Assembly: GCA_902800815.1 (NCBI GenBank)
Contig: CADCGB010000002.1
Location: 124,001 to 188,000 of the forward strand
Reading direction: 5' to 3'
Origin: Fibrobacter succinogenes
Lineage (GTDB): Bacteria > Fibrobacterota > Fibrobacteria > Fibrobacterales > Fibrobacteraceae
DNA: 64,000 nt
The position numbers were made by a program, and so were the translations under genes. The number at the start of each line of letters is the position of its first letter. Position 1 is the stretch's first letter. Positions 9,901 to 17,617 of the stretch are shown one piece after another. Under the pieces are notes generated by a model. It was not told where the DNA came from. It saw only the letters and a program-made list of their open reading frames with translations, and did no database searches.

Positions 9901-10460
9901 TCACCGGAGCGCGCCTTGCCGCAGGCGGCAAGATTGGCGGCATCTTCAGTTGGAACACCGACGCGAAAGAGGATACGCTCGACTCGTACTACTATAGCCC
10001 TGTACTGCTTGAGGGCTACCCCTACCTGCGCAACGCCGAGAACTACACACGCGCAGGCACCAAGACCGCCATGGCGGAAGTCCACTACCTCTTCCCCGTC
10101 TACGACGACTGGCGCAAGGGATTCTGGATTTTCGAGACTCGCGCATTCTACATCGATGCATTCACGCAGATCGGTGCCGCATGGACATCCAAGTGGTTTG
10201 ACATGGACAAGTTCAAGGACCACGACTTCTGGGACCGTTCCGTAGGCCTTTCCTTCAGGTGGAGCAACAAGTTGTTCTATAGCGTCCCGCTCGACATCAC
10301 GCTCACGCTCGCGCGTGCCTTGAGCCGCATCGGCGATGAGGAAGGGCGTGCTAATAGTTGGAAGCCGAGCCCCATCGACGTGCCGCTAATGCCCGAAAGC
10401 ATTGCGCCCACGCGGATCAAGTTCACCCTCGGGATGGGATTCTTCAATAGTTGGCAATAA
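6921..10460 (+). CDS. Secreted zinc metallopeptidase / TolB-like propeller / outer-membrane barrel fusion
   Basis: 1179 residues with a signal peptide (about 1-28). A gluzincin-type peptidase domain carries HEFSH at 131-135 and a third-ligand candidate Glu183 in WFAEGTAQFE, resembling peptidase MA-like families. Residues about 390-610 hold TolB/PD40-type blades (YPAFSPKGNEVAFVRR, YSPDGKRIAFSFFDD, KIVFASNRNGIFNL). A Ser/Thr/Asp-rich linker (about 640-720) precedes about 420 residues of amphipathic beta strands ending in FTLGMGFFNSWQ, suggesting an outer-membrane barrel. The gene stands alone between a terminator and a palindromic repeat. The protease is probably displayed at the outer membrane; the substrate is unknown. 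The barrel call rests on strand pattern only. Confidence 0.72.
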   Translation: MLFDVKRLSAKVAATLAGVMLFAGAAGAAGFYGNQSDIKWKTADTKHFQFIYPQEYTEHASALSAYAEAVYDSVVGRYKKDLPGRVNAVLNNALYSNGSAVPSENAVNLWLTNWDFKIRSSHGWLADVITHEFSHLVSIENGSKFKPSIYGVQFSYTDYYNERTTSDFMTLIPFTLQPLWFAEGTAQFESSRMGFDAWDTHRDMLLRVAALNDSLLPLEYMHDFSDNSLFAELGPYTQGFSLVLYISKHYGEDAVPKIWTELSKPYRVTLDGALKKILGISEKQLYEAWKKEITEAYKAQKDSLGPLVEGKKITAEAFWQDFPVVAGKHLYGVSNFGGPWFDGAVFKMPLEPDSASVDSTAADSNKVDGVEIGQISIEEEESDSTIDIGDYAKSGFRAKKPWFDKGIDVYDAPEKGPILAYVTFQNRDKDGHAHFDIAVSDTNKNKLNLTHLVDAVYPAFSPKGNEVAFVRREPYSTRFVLSKVPFTADFSEYTAEDPIDIYVPDAKFRYYNIYSPKYSPDGKRIAFSFFDDVHRGIAVIDADGKNMKVVSTEGYDERDVNWIDDSKIVFASNRNGIFNLIEKNIDTGNERPLTNVVGGAFTPVLAGDTLYFTQYDKDGFSLYKLQYTSVAMINDTTMNVTERDSVLQVADTVWNNCADSIAKDSIAATQFQSDSTQSNAVANCTPEPTITMRDSTIKILDTTYTVTQKPAPSEIVLKGTLPPRIEKHIELESREFAGTERDYKPIPTVPLFIPMIAFNENAPDLTVFGEGQLKAKIGLAAILADPLKKNVIQIGFMLEVGNGIDYINSGGLNPKQEKEFFVSWENRSTPIDLGISYTYANYTSRDTVRYEDVRAHDGDSLGVNNYAVPMQAIVAMAGYSPFKSVDTLQVAVGYDWADFNLYEDDFAWTYQKRISATALFGLYGDSEGEDGTGISGQGDGAVISYQYSNSDLFRPGTFAESFYVTESGQAKPKYRNFNIHEFGLSLYGSVQSPLTGARLAAGGKIGGIFSWNTDAKEDTLDSYYYSPVLLEGYPYLRNAENYTRAGTKTAMAEVHYLFPVYDDWRKGFWIFETRAFYIDAFTQIGAAWTSKWFDMDKFKDHDFWDRSVGLSFRWSNKLFYSVPLDITLTLARALSRIGDEEGRANSWKPSPIDVPLMPESIAPTRIKFTLGMGFFNSWQ

Positions 10461-10461
10461 A

Positions 10462-10488
10462 GATCCCCGACCAAGTCGGGGATGACAG
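10462..10488. repeat. GGATGACA-type palindromic repeat between convergent genes
   Basis: ATCCCCGAC-CAA-GTCGGGGAT forms a nine-pair stem followed by GACA. It occupies the entire 28-base gap between two convergent genes and may also act as a bidirectional terminator. It belongs to the family described in the findings. Confidence 0.8.
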
Positions 10489-12390
10489 TCACGACACCTT
10501 TAACGCCGCAATGAGTTTTTTCTTCGCGTCAGGGACGCGGGAAAGGACTACGTCTTCGAGCAGGCAGCACTGCCTATACGGGATTTCCTCATATGCAGGG
10601 ATACGTTCCGGCGTTGCGATATAGAAATCGAGCCCGCACTTTTTCGCATGATGCAGGAACACGGAAGTAAGCCCGGGCCTCGCCTTCTCGAGCCCCGCGG
10701 TATGCAGTCCCAGTTTCGTGATATCGCCCAATACATGTGCATACGGCAAGTTCGCCTTCACGAACCGGCACACCTTGAATAGCAGGTTGACAGCATCTTC
10801 AAAAGGCACTCCGTCCGCACTGACGCAGGGTTCGAACACGATATCTTCGGCAAGGAAATTGAGTTTGCCCACTAGCAGGCGGTACATGCGCTCGATGATT
10901 TCGGTTTCGCGCGCGAATGTATCTGCAACGCCCTTCTCGTCTTCGGCAAAACAGACCAGAGCAAATCCGCGCTTGCGTATTTCCTGCGCCTTCGTGAGGA
11001 AAACTTCCTCGCCTTCCGAAAGGCTAATACTGCGGGCGATTCCCTTTCCCGGCGCACATTCCATACCGGCGACAAGCAGGTCCCAACTACGGGAATCCAT
11101 CATCACCGGGCACTTCGACAAGTTCGCATCTTCGAGCATCTTGCTCATGAAGGCCTGAATCTGCGGGGCCTCCGTATCGTAGGAATCCAGGTTCACGTCC
11201 AGGATCTCGGCACCGTAGCCAACCTGCTTGCGCCCGAGCGCAACGGCATCCCCGATGTTCCTTTCGCCAAATACGCGCGCGAACTCGGGAGACTCCTCGC
11301 GGTTAAACACGTTCCCTACGCAAATGCAGTTCCCTGCACCCGAAACCGTCATGGGGGCAAGCCCGCTCAACAGCATGTTGTACCGGCGGGCAGGAATGCG
11401 GCGCGGACGGCTACCCTTGAGCGCCTTCACCATGAACTTCACCGTATCGGGGGTAGACTCGCAGCCACCGCCCACGATGTTCACGAGTCCCGTATCGGCA
11501 TACCGCCAGATTTCCTTCGCGCGGGTCTTCACGGAATCGCTGTCGTGGGGTTTCATGCCTTCGAGCGAGACATCCACCATCACGCTCATGCGCACAGGAG
11601 CGCTCTCGATTTCTTTCAAGAGAGTCTGCAAATCACCAGAGTTCTCGCCCGCCGAAAGCCCGATACTGAACACCGGGAAACTGCTTACCCCGTGCTGCAA
11701 GGCCCTTGCGGTAAGGCCAGCCTGCTTGCGCTCCGGACCTTCGCACACCTCGCCGGTCACCATGATCGGCACCAGTTCCTGGCGTTCGGTACAAACCTTG
11801 TATATGGCGTGCAATGCGGCCTTCACGTTCAACAGGTCACGGAAGGAATCCAGCAGGATTATATCGGCCTTGCCATCCAGCAGTCCACGCGCCACCTCGC
11901 TGTATGCATCAACAAGGTCACGGAAGCCGACATCCGCAGAATCGTCCGCAGGCCCGATTGTACCCGCGACGTACTTGCGCTCGATCGTCTGGCCCAGTTT
12001 GCCGGTCTTGCACTGCACAATGTCGTCGTTGTATTCGGCAATCGACTCGCAGGCAAGGTTTGTCCCCGTAAGGGCGATATCGTAGGCCATGTTCTCGAGC
12101 CTGAACTTCCCCTGCGAAATCGGGTTTGCCCTGAAGGTGTTCGTGCGGATGATATCCGCCCCCGCCTCCAAGTAGGCACGGTGGGCCTTCTTCACCAGTT
12201 GCGACGCGGTAATGCAGAGGATATCGTCATCGCCCTGCAGGTCTACCGCATGGTCTGCAAACATCTTGCCGCGATAATCCTCTTCCCGCAATTCCTCCGC
12301 ACCGATAGCAGTCCCCACGGGCCCATCCATGACAAGGATGCGCCCGATGCTCGCCCTCGCGAGTTCCTGGTAGGACTTCGAGAGGTTCAT
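10489..12390 (-). CDS. MetH-like protein (homocysteine-methyltransferase plus pterin-binding modules) with degenerate zinc site
   Basis: 633 residues matching the two N-terminal modules of cobalamin-dependent methionine synthase. The Hcy module (about 1-325) has RILVMDGPVGTAIG, AGADIIRTNTF and GTIGPADD. The pterin-like module (about 345-600) has ILDVNLDSYD and MMDSRSWDLL. B12 and activation modules are absent. Two of three zinc cysteines are gone: GLNC becomes GLSA (Ala247) and GGCCGT becomes GGGCES (Gly309, Cys310 kept). In the pterin module GERxN becomes GNVFN and NSIS becomes RSIS. Standard homocysteine methylation is therefore doubtful. ATG at 12388-12390 has GGAG upstream and sits four bases after the preceding lipoprotein gene. 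A full metH is at 21811. Confidence 0.85.
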   Translation of the reverse strand: MNLSKSYQELARASIGRILVMDGPVGTAIGAEELREEDYRGKMFADHAVDLQGDDDILCITASQLVKKAHRAYLEAGADIIRTNTFRANPISQGKFRLENMAYDIALTGTNLACESIAEYNDDIVQCKTGKLGQTIERKYVAGTIGPADDSADVGFRDLVDAYSEVARGLLDGKADIILLDSFRDLLNVKAALHAIYKVCTERQELVPIMVTGEVCEGPERKQAGLTARALQHGVSSFPVFSIGLSAGENSGDLQTLLKEIESAPVRMSVMVDVSLEGMKPHDSDSVKTRAKEIWRYADTGLVNIVGGGCESTPDTVKFMVKALKGSRPRRIPARRYNMLLSGLAPMTVSGAGNCICVGNVFNREESPEFARVFGERNIGDAVALGRKQVGYGAEILDVNLDSYDTEAPQIQAFMSKMLEDANLSKCPVMMDSRSWDLLVAGMECAPGKGIARSISLSEGEEVFLTKAQEIRKRGFALVCFAEDEKGVADTFARETEIIERMYRLLVGKLNFLAEDIVFEPCVSADGVPFEDAVNLLFKVCRFVKANLPYAHVLGDITKLGLHTAGLEKARPGLTSVFLHHAKKCGLDFYIATPERIPAYEEIPYRQCCLLEDVVLSRVPDAKKKLIAALKVS

Positions 12391-12394
12391 GGGA

Positions 12395-12844
12395 CTATCT
12401 CCGCGTATTCGGGACCTCACCCGGGAGCAGCTGTCCCGGGCTCGTGCGCTGGGCATCGCGGCCCTTGAAATTCGGGTTGTATTGCTGGATCTTCGCTTTC
12501 TTCACCTCGGACTGCACCTCCATCAGGTGAGTCTCCCAGTCCTTCATCGCGTCGTCAAGTTCACCACGCGCCTGCAGCATGAGTTCGCGCAGTTGCAGCA
12601 GTTCCTGCATCTGCTCGCGCTTCATGATCCAGAGTTCCTCTTCCTCGGGCATGCGCTCGATATTAAAAAGCAGGTTCAGGTAACGTTCTTCCGCTTCCTT
12701 GTACGCCTTGTACGTTTCCTTGTACATCATGTAGCGGTCGTCCACCATCGTCTGCTGGGGCGACGGGTGCGTAGTACAGCCGGCAAGCACCGCCACAAAA
12801 GCGGCAGCAAAAACGGCACAGGCTTTGCGGAAGAGACTCGTCAT
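12395..12844 (-). CDS. Small coiled-coil lipoprotein
   Basis: 149 residues. Signal peptide with lipobox (AVLAGC, Cys23), then a long charged helix (about 35-125, DDRYMMYKETYKAYKEAEER and LLQLRELMLQARGELDDAMK) predicted as coiled coil, and a short Pro/Arg tail. No enzymatic motif. GGAG lies just before ATG 12842-12844. It is the third gene of a four-gene minus-strand operon, three bases after the previous gene and four before the MetH-like gene. The role may be structural in the periplasm or outer membrane; the function is unknown. Confidence 0.7.
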   Translation of the reverse strand: MTSLFRKACAVFAAAFVAVLAGCTTHPSPQQTMVDDRYMMYKETYKAYKEAEERYLNLLFNIERMPEEEELWIMKREQMQELLQLRELMLQARGELDDAMKDWETHLMEVQSEVKKAKIQQYNPNFKGRDAQRTSPGQLLPGEVPNTRR

Positions 12845-12847
12845 AGG

Positions 12848-13789
12848 TTACTCCGCAGCCTGGTTGCGCTTGATGTTGAAGAGGCGTTCGTGCGTGATGT
12901 TGCTCTTGAAGGTCACGGTATCCTTCGTCACCGGGTGCACCATGTAGTGCGTTCCGACCTTCACCTCACGTTCCTGGCAAGGGATGCCCGTCTCGGGGTC
13001 GATCATGATTTCGAACTCGGTATCGTATTCCGCCCTAAGACCCGTATTGTAGGCCTTGAACTTCTCGGGCACGATATTGCTGTTCACGTGCTGCTCCCAG
13101 ATGTAGTAGGGGAAGCTTTCCTTCTCGTGCAGGTAAATCTTGTAGTCCAGGCAATGGCGGTGGTCGCGGTTCTCAAAGCCCTTCGTGACCACGGAATCAA
13201 TCTGGATCAGCGCAAAGTTTAGCCTGCCCTGGTCCTTGAGCATCTGCGTGATGTTCGCCTTTACGGGGACCGTCCCCTTGAGCAGGTGGTCCATTTCCCA
13301 GCGGTGCTTCTCGAGGCGGCGCAGGTGCGGCTTGTAATCGGGATTCAGCAGCTGGTTGCGCCAGCGTTCGGGCATCGGGATATGGTGCAACAGCGTGTCA
13401 TAACCGTCATCGAGCCCGGTCAAGGATACCACCTCGCGGTCAACGGCGGCAAGGTTCACCTCCTTCACGCGCCAGGCAAGTTCCGAGGGCATGAAGTTCT
13501 TGAGGTACCCGCGGGAATTGTTCACGCGGTACAGGCGCTGCACCTTGGTGGTATCGCCCGCAGTAGAGTAGTTCAGGTCCACATAGGCAGCGGTAATCGT
13601 GCCCATCTGCTCCTCGCCCTTCAGATCAATCGTCGCGAAGTAGCTTTCGGTATAGACTTCCACATCGACAGGCGCTGCCAGCGTATAATTGACAGTAACC
13701 TCGGATTCCCCGCAGCCCGAAAGCATCGCAGGGATAGCACAAAGCAGAGTAAGCCCGCCGAATCTGGCCAGGAGTTTATTACAAATCAT
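12848..13789 (-). CDS. Lipoprotein of unknown function, second gene of the operon
   Basis: About 313 residues with lipobox AMLSGC. The mature part begins with a beta-rich stretch (EVTVNYTLAAPVDVEVYTES) and continues with mixed alpha/beta sequence rich in charged residues; no known domain was recognised. ATG at 13787-13789 is preferred; an in-frame TTG at 13799-13801 would add four residues and abut the stop of the upstream gene. It is followed three bases later by the coiled-coil lipoprotein gene. Tight packing suggests the products work together at the envelope. Confidence 0.65.
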   Translation of the reverse strand: MICNKLLARFGGLTLLCAIPAMLSGCGESEVTVNYTLAAPVDVEVYTESYFATIDLKGEEQMGTITAAYVDLNYSTAGDTTKVQRLYRVNNSRGYLKNFMPSELAWRVKEVNLAAVDREVVSLTGLDDGYDTLLHHIPMPERWRNQLLNPDYKPHLRRLEKHRWEMDHLLKGTVPVKANITQMLKDQGRLNFALIQIDSVVTKGFENRDHRHCLDYKIYLHEKESFPYYIWEQHVNSNIVPEKFKAYNTGLRAEYDTEFEIMIDPETGIPCQEREVKVGTHYMVHPVTKDTVTFKSNITHERLFNIKRNQAAE

Positions 13790-13801
13790 CGAAAATTCCA
13801 A

Positions 13802-14251
13802 TTACTGTTTGTTCTTGATAAGCGTAAGTTCTTTCACGGCAAGGAGGCGGTCCCCCGTCGTAGCCTCGATAACAACCTGGCCCGGCGTATGGTGGCGTGT
13901 CAGTTCAGATGCCGTCATGAGGCCGCCGCGCTTGGAGTGGCCCTGCAAGGTATAGACGCTCACCTTCTCGTTCACCTTGGTCTCGTAATGCCAGATTTCC
14001 TTGCCCTTGGCCTTTTCCGTCCCTTCGTAGAACGTAATCTTGAGCGTCGGGAAGTCGAAACCCGTACCGTAGCGGAACTGGACAATCATCGGGTTGATGA
14101 GTTCGAATTCGCTGGTCGTGTCGGCAACAAGCTGCATCGCCGGGTTCCATTCACGGCCGCACACGATGTGCGGATCCTCGGTGGAACAGGCGGTAAAGAG
14201 CCCGCCAAAGGCAACCACGGCAAGCATGGCTATTCTTGCAAGTTTTTTCAT
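13802..14251 (-). CDS. Small lipoprotein of unknown function, first gene of the operon
   Basis: 149 residues. The signal peptide ends in lipobox GLFTAC (Cys22). The rest looks like one beta-sandwich domain (QFRYGTGFDFPTLKITFYEG, IWHYETKVNEKVSVYTLQG). AGGAAGG lies before ATG 14249-14251 on the minus strand. It heads the operon lipoprotein-lipoprotein-lipoprotein-MetH-like protein. No characterised relative was recognised. Confidence 0.65.
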   Translation of the reverse strand: MKKLARIAMLAVVAFGGLFTACSTEDPHIVCGREWNPAMQLVADTTSEFELINPMIVQFRYGTGFDFPTLKITFYEGTEKAKGKEIWHYETKVNEKVSVYTLQGHSKRGGLMTASELTRHHTPGQVVIEATTGDRLLAVKELTLIKNKQ

Positions 14252-14317
14252 TTTTGCCCTTCCTGTAAAATGGCCTAAGCCTATAACAAAGTAGCAAAAA
14301 GGGCTCGGGCGGGCAAA

Positions 14318-15640
14318 TCAGCGGGCCAAAACGAGCATCATTTCGAGGTGAGGCGTCTGCGGATAGAAGGCAAAAGCCTCTGCACGCCGGATTTTAAAGC
14401 CTTTTTCGGCAAGGAGGGCCGTATCGCGGGCCAGCGTAACCGGGTGGCAGGACACGTAAATCAGGCGGTTCACCGAAGAATCTGCTATGGCATCAAGGGC
14501 CTCTTTCGGGAGGCCCGTGCGTGGCGGGTCCACGATGAGCGTCGCGGGGATATCCATCACATTGCGCGCAAGCCATTCCTCGGCCGGGGCGGATACATTT
14601 TCGATTTTACCGTTTATTGCGCTGTCCGTCGTTCCGTTTGTTACAGATAAATTAACTTTCGCATGCTGCAGGCATTTTTCTTCGCGTTCCACGGTCGTCA
14701 CGCGCTTAAACTTGTCCATAAGCATCGCTGCGAAGAACCCTACCCCGCTGAAGAGGTCGATAAGCCATTCGTCGCTCGATTCCCCGCTCGCAAGGCCCTC
14801 GTCCACGGCATTGCGCACGGACTTCACCAGCGCGGGCAAAAGCTCGAGATTACTCTGGAAGAACACACTCGCATCAGCCTCAATCTTCTTGCCGCAGATT
14901 TCGGCGACGCTTACCGCATTCTCGCTGAACTCGCTAGCAGGCATACCTTCGTAATAGTACGAGATTTCGCCGGAGCCGTTATCAAAGAGGTTCACTTCCA
15001 TCTCGCGGCCGGGGCGGAACTTGCCTGCAAAAATTTCGCGCGCCTTGCCCTGCAAAAACTCGTTCAGTGCAGGCGTCAAAACAGGGCAGTTCTTGAACAA
15101 CGCAACACTGTTACTTTCCTGCTTGCGGAACCCGAAACGCACAATCGGTTTATCGCCGGCTTGGTCGCAAACCACGACGACACGGGCGCGATTGCGGTAG
15201 CCCCACGCGGGCCCCGTATGCACCGTAAAGCTTTCGGGCAGTTCTATGCGGGCGATACGCCGGAAGTTCTCACGTTCGACCTGTGCCAGGTATTCAGCCT
15301 GCTTTTCGCTATCCAGGTGTTGCAAACTGCACCCGCCGCACTTGCCGTACAGCGGGCAGCGCGCTTCTACGCGGTCGGGGCTTGCACCCTCCAGGACTTC
15401 CACGACATGCCCGCGGGAAAAATCCTTTTTCGTGAACGTCACCGCCACCTTGCAGAGTTCGCCCGGCAACGCACCTGCGACAAAGCACACGCGGCCGTCC
15501 GCAAGGCGTGCCATGCCTTCGCCGCCCTGCACCATCTTCTCAATGCGGACTTCGAACACCTCGCGAACGGGCATTGAAAAAGCGTGGCGCTTGGGGCTCG
15601 GCCTGCGCGGCCTTCCCGGCTTGTCATAACGGCGGAACAT
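14318..15640 (-). CDS. rlmD: TrmA/RumA-family 23S rRNA (uracil-5-)-methyltransferase
   Basis: SAM-dependent C5 methylation of a uridine in rRNA (most likely U1939 type). About 440 residues: N-terminal TRAM-like domain (about 30-90, VRIEKMVQGGEGMARLADGR), 4Fe-4S cysteines in CPLYGKCGGC plus a fourth in NCPVLTP, the SAM-domain motifs FFQSN and DLFSGVGFF, then DPPRTG and YVSCHPVTLARD with the catalytic Cys. All key residues are present. The start is uncertain: ATG 15638-15640 is chosen; a GTG at 15692-15694 would extend it by 18 residues. Divergent from the Mla operon. RlmC or TrmA-type specificity cannot be excluded. Confidence 0.88.
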   Translation of the reverse strand: MFRRYDKPGRPRRPSPKRHAFSMPVREVFEVRIEKMVQGGEGMARLADGRVCFVAGALPGELCKVAVTFTKKDFSRGHVVEVLEGASPDRVEARCPLYGKCGGCSLQHLDSEKQAEYLAQVERENFRRIARIELPESFTVHTGPAWGYRNRARVVVVCDQAGDKPIVRFGFRKQESNSVALFKNCPVLTPALNEFLQGKAREIFAGKFRPGREMEVNLFDNGSGEISYYYEGMPASEFSENAVSVAEICGKKIEADASVFFQSNLELLPALVKSVRNAVDEGLASGESSDEWLIDLFSGVGFFAAMLMDKFKRVTTVEREEKCLQHAKVNLSVTNGTTDSAINGKIENVSAPAEEWLARNVMDIPATLIVDPPRTGLPKEALDAIADSSVNRLIYVSCHPVTLARDTALLAEKGFKIRRAEAFAFYPQTPHLEMMLVLAR

Positions 15641-15681
15641 GTGCTTAAAGATAGAAAAACAGCACTTTGTCGGCAAAACAT

Positions 15682-15720
15682 GCCCGCTATCCACTTAATG
15701 GTCGAAAGCGGGCTTTTTTT
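15682..15720 (+). terminator. Terminator-like hairpin upstream of the Mla operon
   Basis: GCCCGCT (15682-15688) pairs with AGCGGGC (15707-15713) and is followed by seven T. It lies before mlaE rather than after a plus-strand gene. It could be an attenuator in the leader or insulate against antisense transcription. TATATTTC at 15733-15740, 15 bases before the mlaE ATG, is a candidate -10 element downstream of it. Confidence 0.5.
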
Positions 15721-15755
15721 GGTGTATTTTTCTATATTTCGCCCGAAATTGTACC

Positions 15756-16814
15756 ATGACAACCATTATCTTGCCAGATACGCTCACGGCGGCGAACAGC
15801 AAAGACTTGCTGAGGAATTGCAAAAGGCAACTCCGTAACGGTGCGTTGTGCCTTGACGGGAGCTACCTTGCAAGCATGGACTACAGTGGCGATGCATTCT
15901 TCGCGCTCCTCGCCGAACTTTCCGAAAAGACGGGCAACACGCTTACCCTCGCCCACTTCAATGCCGACATCAAGGCACACCTTTCGGCACTCCGCAAGAT
16001 GGAACCGCCCGCAAGACCTGCGAAGGGTACGAACAACGTTCTTGAGATGCTCGGCGGCATCGGTTTTTCCGTCATCAAGGAGACCTTCGAAGTCCTGACG
16101 CTCCTGTTCATGTCCATCTACTGGACCATCTTCGGGCCGTTCGACAAGGGCAAGATCCATTTTGGCGGTGTCGCCAAGCAGATGTTCAAGCTCGGGAGCG
16201 AGGCCATGGGAATATGCTTTCTGATGGTCGCCCTCATCTGCCTTACGATGGCGCTCCAGAGTTCCATCATGCTGAACGCGGTGGGCGGCGGTTCCTACCT
16301 CGCCTCGGGTCTCGGCTTCCTCATTTTCGCAGAAATCGGCCCGCTCCTCACGACCATCATCCTCGCGGGCCGCTCCGGCAGTGCCGTCGCCGCCGAAATC
16401 GCGAATATGAGCGTGTGCGAAGAAGTCAAGGCGATTAAGTCGATGGCAATCCCTCCGGTGCAGTACCTGGTGGTGCCGCGCTTTATCGCGATGAGCGTCG
16501 CCACGCCCATCCTCTCGTTCTGCGCCTCCATTTTCGGGTGCTTCTCGGGGTTCCTCATCGCGTACTTCTTCTGCGACATTTCGTTTTCCAACTACATGAT
16601 GGGCATCCGTGACGGCATTGCGCCCATCACGTTCCTAAAGAGCAGCATCAAGGCTCTCGTCTTCGGCTGGATTGTCACGCTCATCGCCTGCAACAAGGGT
16701 CTGAACGCGCACGGCGGTGCCGAGGCCGTGGGTAAGGCAACCACATCGAGCGTGGTCGCCGCAATCTGCTGCATCGTGCTCGCCGACACCCTCTTCGCCT
16801 TCATATTCTACTAG
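15756..16814 (+). CDS. mlaE: Mla-type lipid transport permease with N-terminal STAS domain
   Basis: Permease of the phospholipid transport ABC system at the inner membrane. 352 residues: a STAS-like domain at 1-85 (LPDTLTAANSKDLLRNCKRQ, LDGSYLASMDYSGDAFFALL), a linker, then the MlaE permease (about 100-352) with LIFAEIGPLLTTIILAGRSG, SAVAAEIANMSVCEEVKAI and five or so membrane segments. In E. coli the STAS protein MlaB is separate; here it is fused. It begins an operon with mlaF, mlaD and an auxiliary lipoprotein. Confidence 0.92.
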   Translation: MTTIILPDTLTAANSKDLLRNCKRQLRNGALCLDGSYLASMDYSGDAFFALLAELSEKTGNTLTLAHFNADIKAHLSALRKMEPPARPAKGTNNVLEMLGGIGFSVIKETFEVLTLLFMSIYWTIFGPFDKGKIHFGGVAKQMFKLGSEAMGICFLMVALICLTMALQSSIMLNAVGGGSYLASGLGFLIFAEIGPLLTTIILAGRSGSAVAAEIANMSVCEEVKAIKSMAIPPVQYLVVPRFIAMSVATPILSFCASIFGCFSGFLIAYFFCDISFSNYMMGIRDGIAPITFLKSSIKALVFGWIVTLIACNKGLNAHGGAEAVGKATTSSVVAAICCIVLADTLFAFIFY

Positions 16815-16822
16815 GAGCAGCA

Positions 16823-17605
16823 ATGGAAGAAATCCTGAAAGTAGACCACCTGAAGGCAAGTTACGGACGCGAGTCCATTTTGAAGGATATTTCCTTCGGC
16901 GTAAAGCGCGGCGAAATCCGCATGGTGCTCGGAAGTTCGGGCTGCGGAAAGTCAACGCTCCTGAACAACATCCTGAAGTTTATCAAGTCCGACGCGGGCA
17001 CCATTACCTACTTCGGCAAGACCTTCGGTGCAAAGGAAGGCCTCGACAGCGAGACTCGCATGCGCACAGGGGTTCTCTTCCAGAGCGGAGCCCTCATCGC
17101 GGACCTGACCATCGCCGAGAACGCGATGCTCCCGCTCAAGCGCAGCATGCCCTACATGCCCAAGAGCCAGATGGAAGCGATTGTCGCCGACCGTCTGGAA
17201 AAAGTGCACCTGCTGCAAGCCTTCCACAAGTACCCGGGCGAAATCTCGGGCGGCATGAAGAAGCGCGCAGCCCTCGCCCGCGCCATCGCGCTCAAGCCGG
17301 AACTGCTCTTTTGCGACGAGCCTTCTACGGGCCTCGACCCGGTAACGGCCCGCTCCCTCGACGAACTTTTGCTCGAACTGCGCGACACGCTCAAGGTATC
17401 GATGGTCATCGTGAGCCACGAACTCGAGAGCATCAAGATTATCTGCGACCGTTTTGTGTACCTCAAGGACGGCTACGTGCTCAAGGACGCCACGCTGCAA
17501 GAAGGCATGGAGTCCGACGACCCCACGTTACGCCACTTTTTCAACCGGCAGTGCCCCAAGGAAGAATACTCCGAAGGACTCTACCACTTTAATTTTATAG
17601 ATTGA
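16823..17605 (+). CDS. mlaF: Mla-type ABC transporter ATP-binding protein
   Basis: 260-residue ATPase of the MlaE/F/D complex. Walker A GSSGCGKST (about 39-47), Q-loop in GVLFQSGALIADL, signature SGGMKKRAALARA, Walker B LLFCDEPSTGLD and switch His in VSHELESIK are all intact. AGGAGC precedes the ATG. It starts eight bases after mlaE and ends 12 bases before mlaD. Powers lipid movement between the membranes; direction cannot be judged from sequence. Confidence 0.93.
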   Translation: MEEILKVDHLKASYGRESILKDISFGVKRGEIRMVLGSSGCGKSTLLNNILKFIKSDAGTITYFGKTFGAKEGLDSETRMRTGVLFQSGALIADLTIAENAMLPLKRSMPYMPKSQMEAIVADRLEKVHLLQAFHKYPGEISGGMKKRAALARAIALKPELLFCDEPSTGLDPVTARSLDELLLELRDTLKVSMVIVSHELESIKIICDRFVYLKDGYVLKDATLQEGMESDDPTLRHFFNRQCPKEEYSEGLYHFNFID

Positions 17606-17617
17606 TTCGGAGAAACG

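Noticed and set aside
10489-12390. MetH-like gene as a pseudogene
   Set aside because: The frame is intact over 633 codons with normal codon use, a good ribosome binding site and tight operon packing; changes are confined to active-site motifs.
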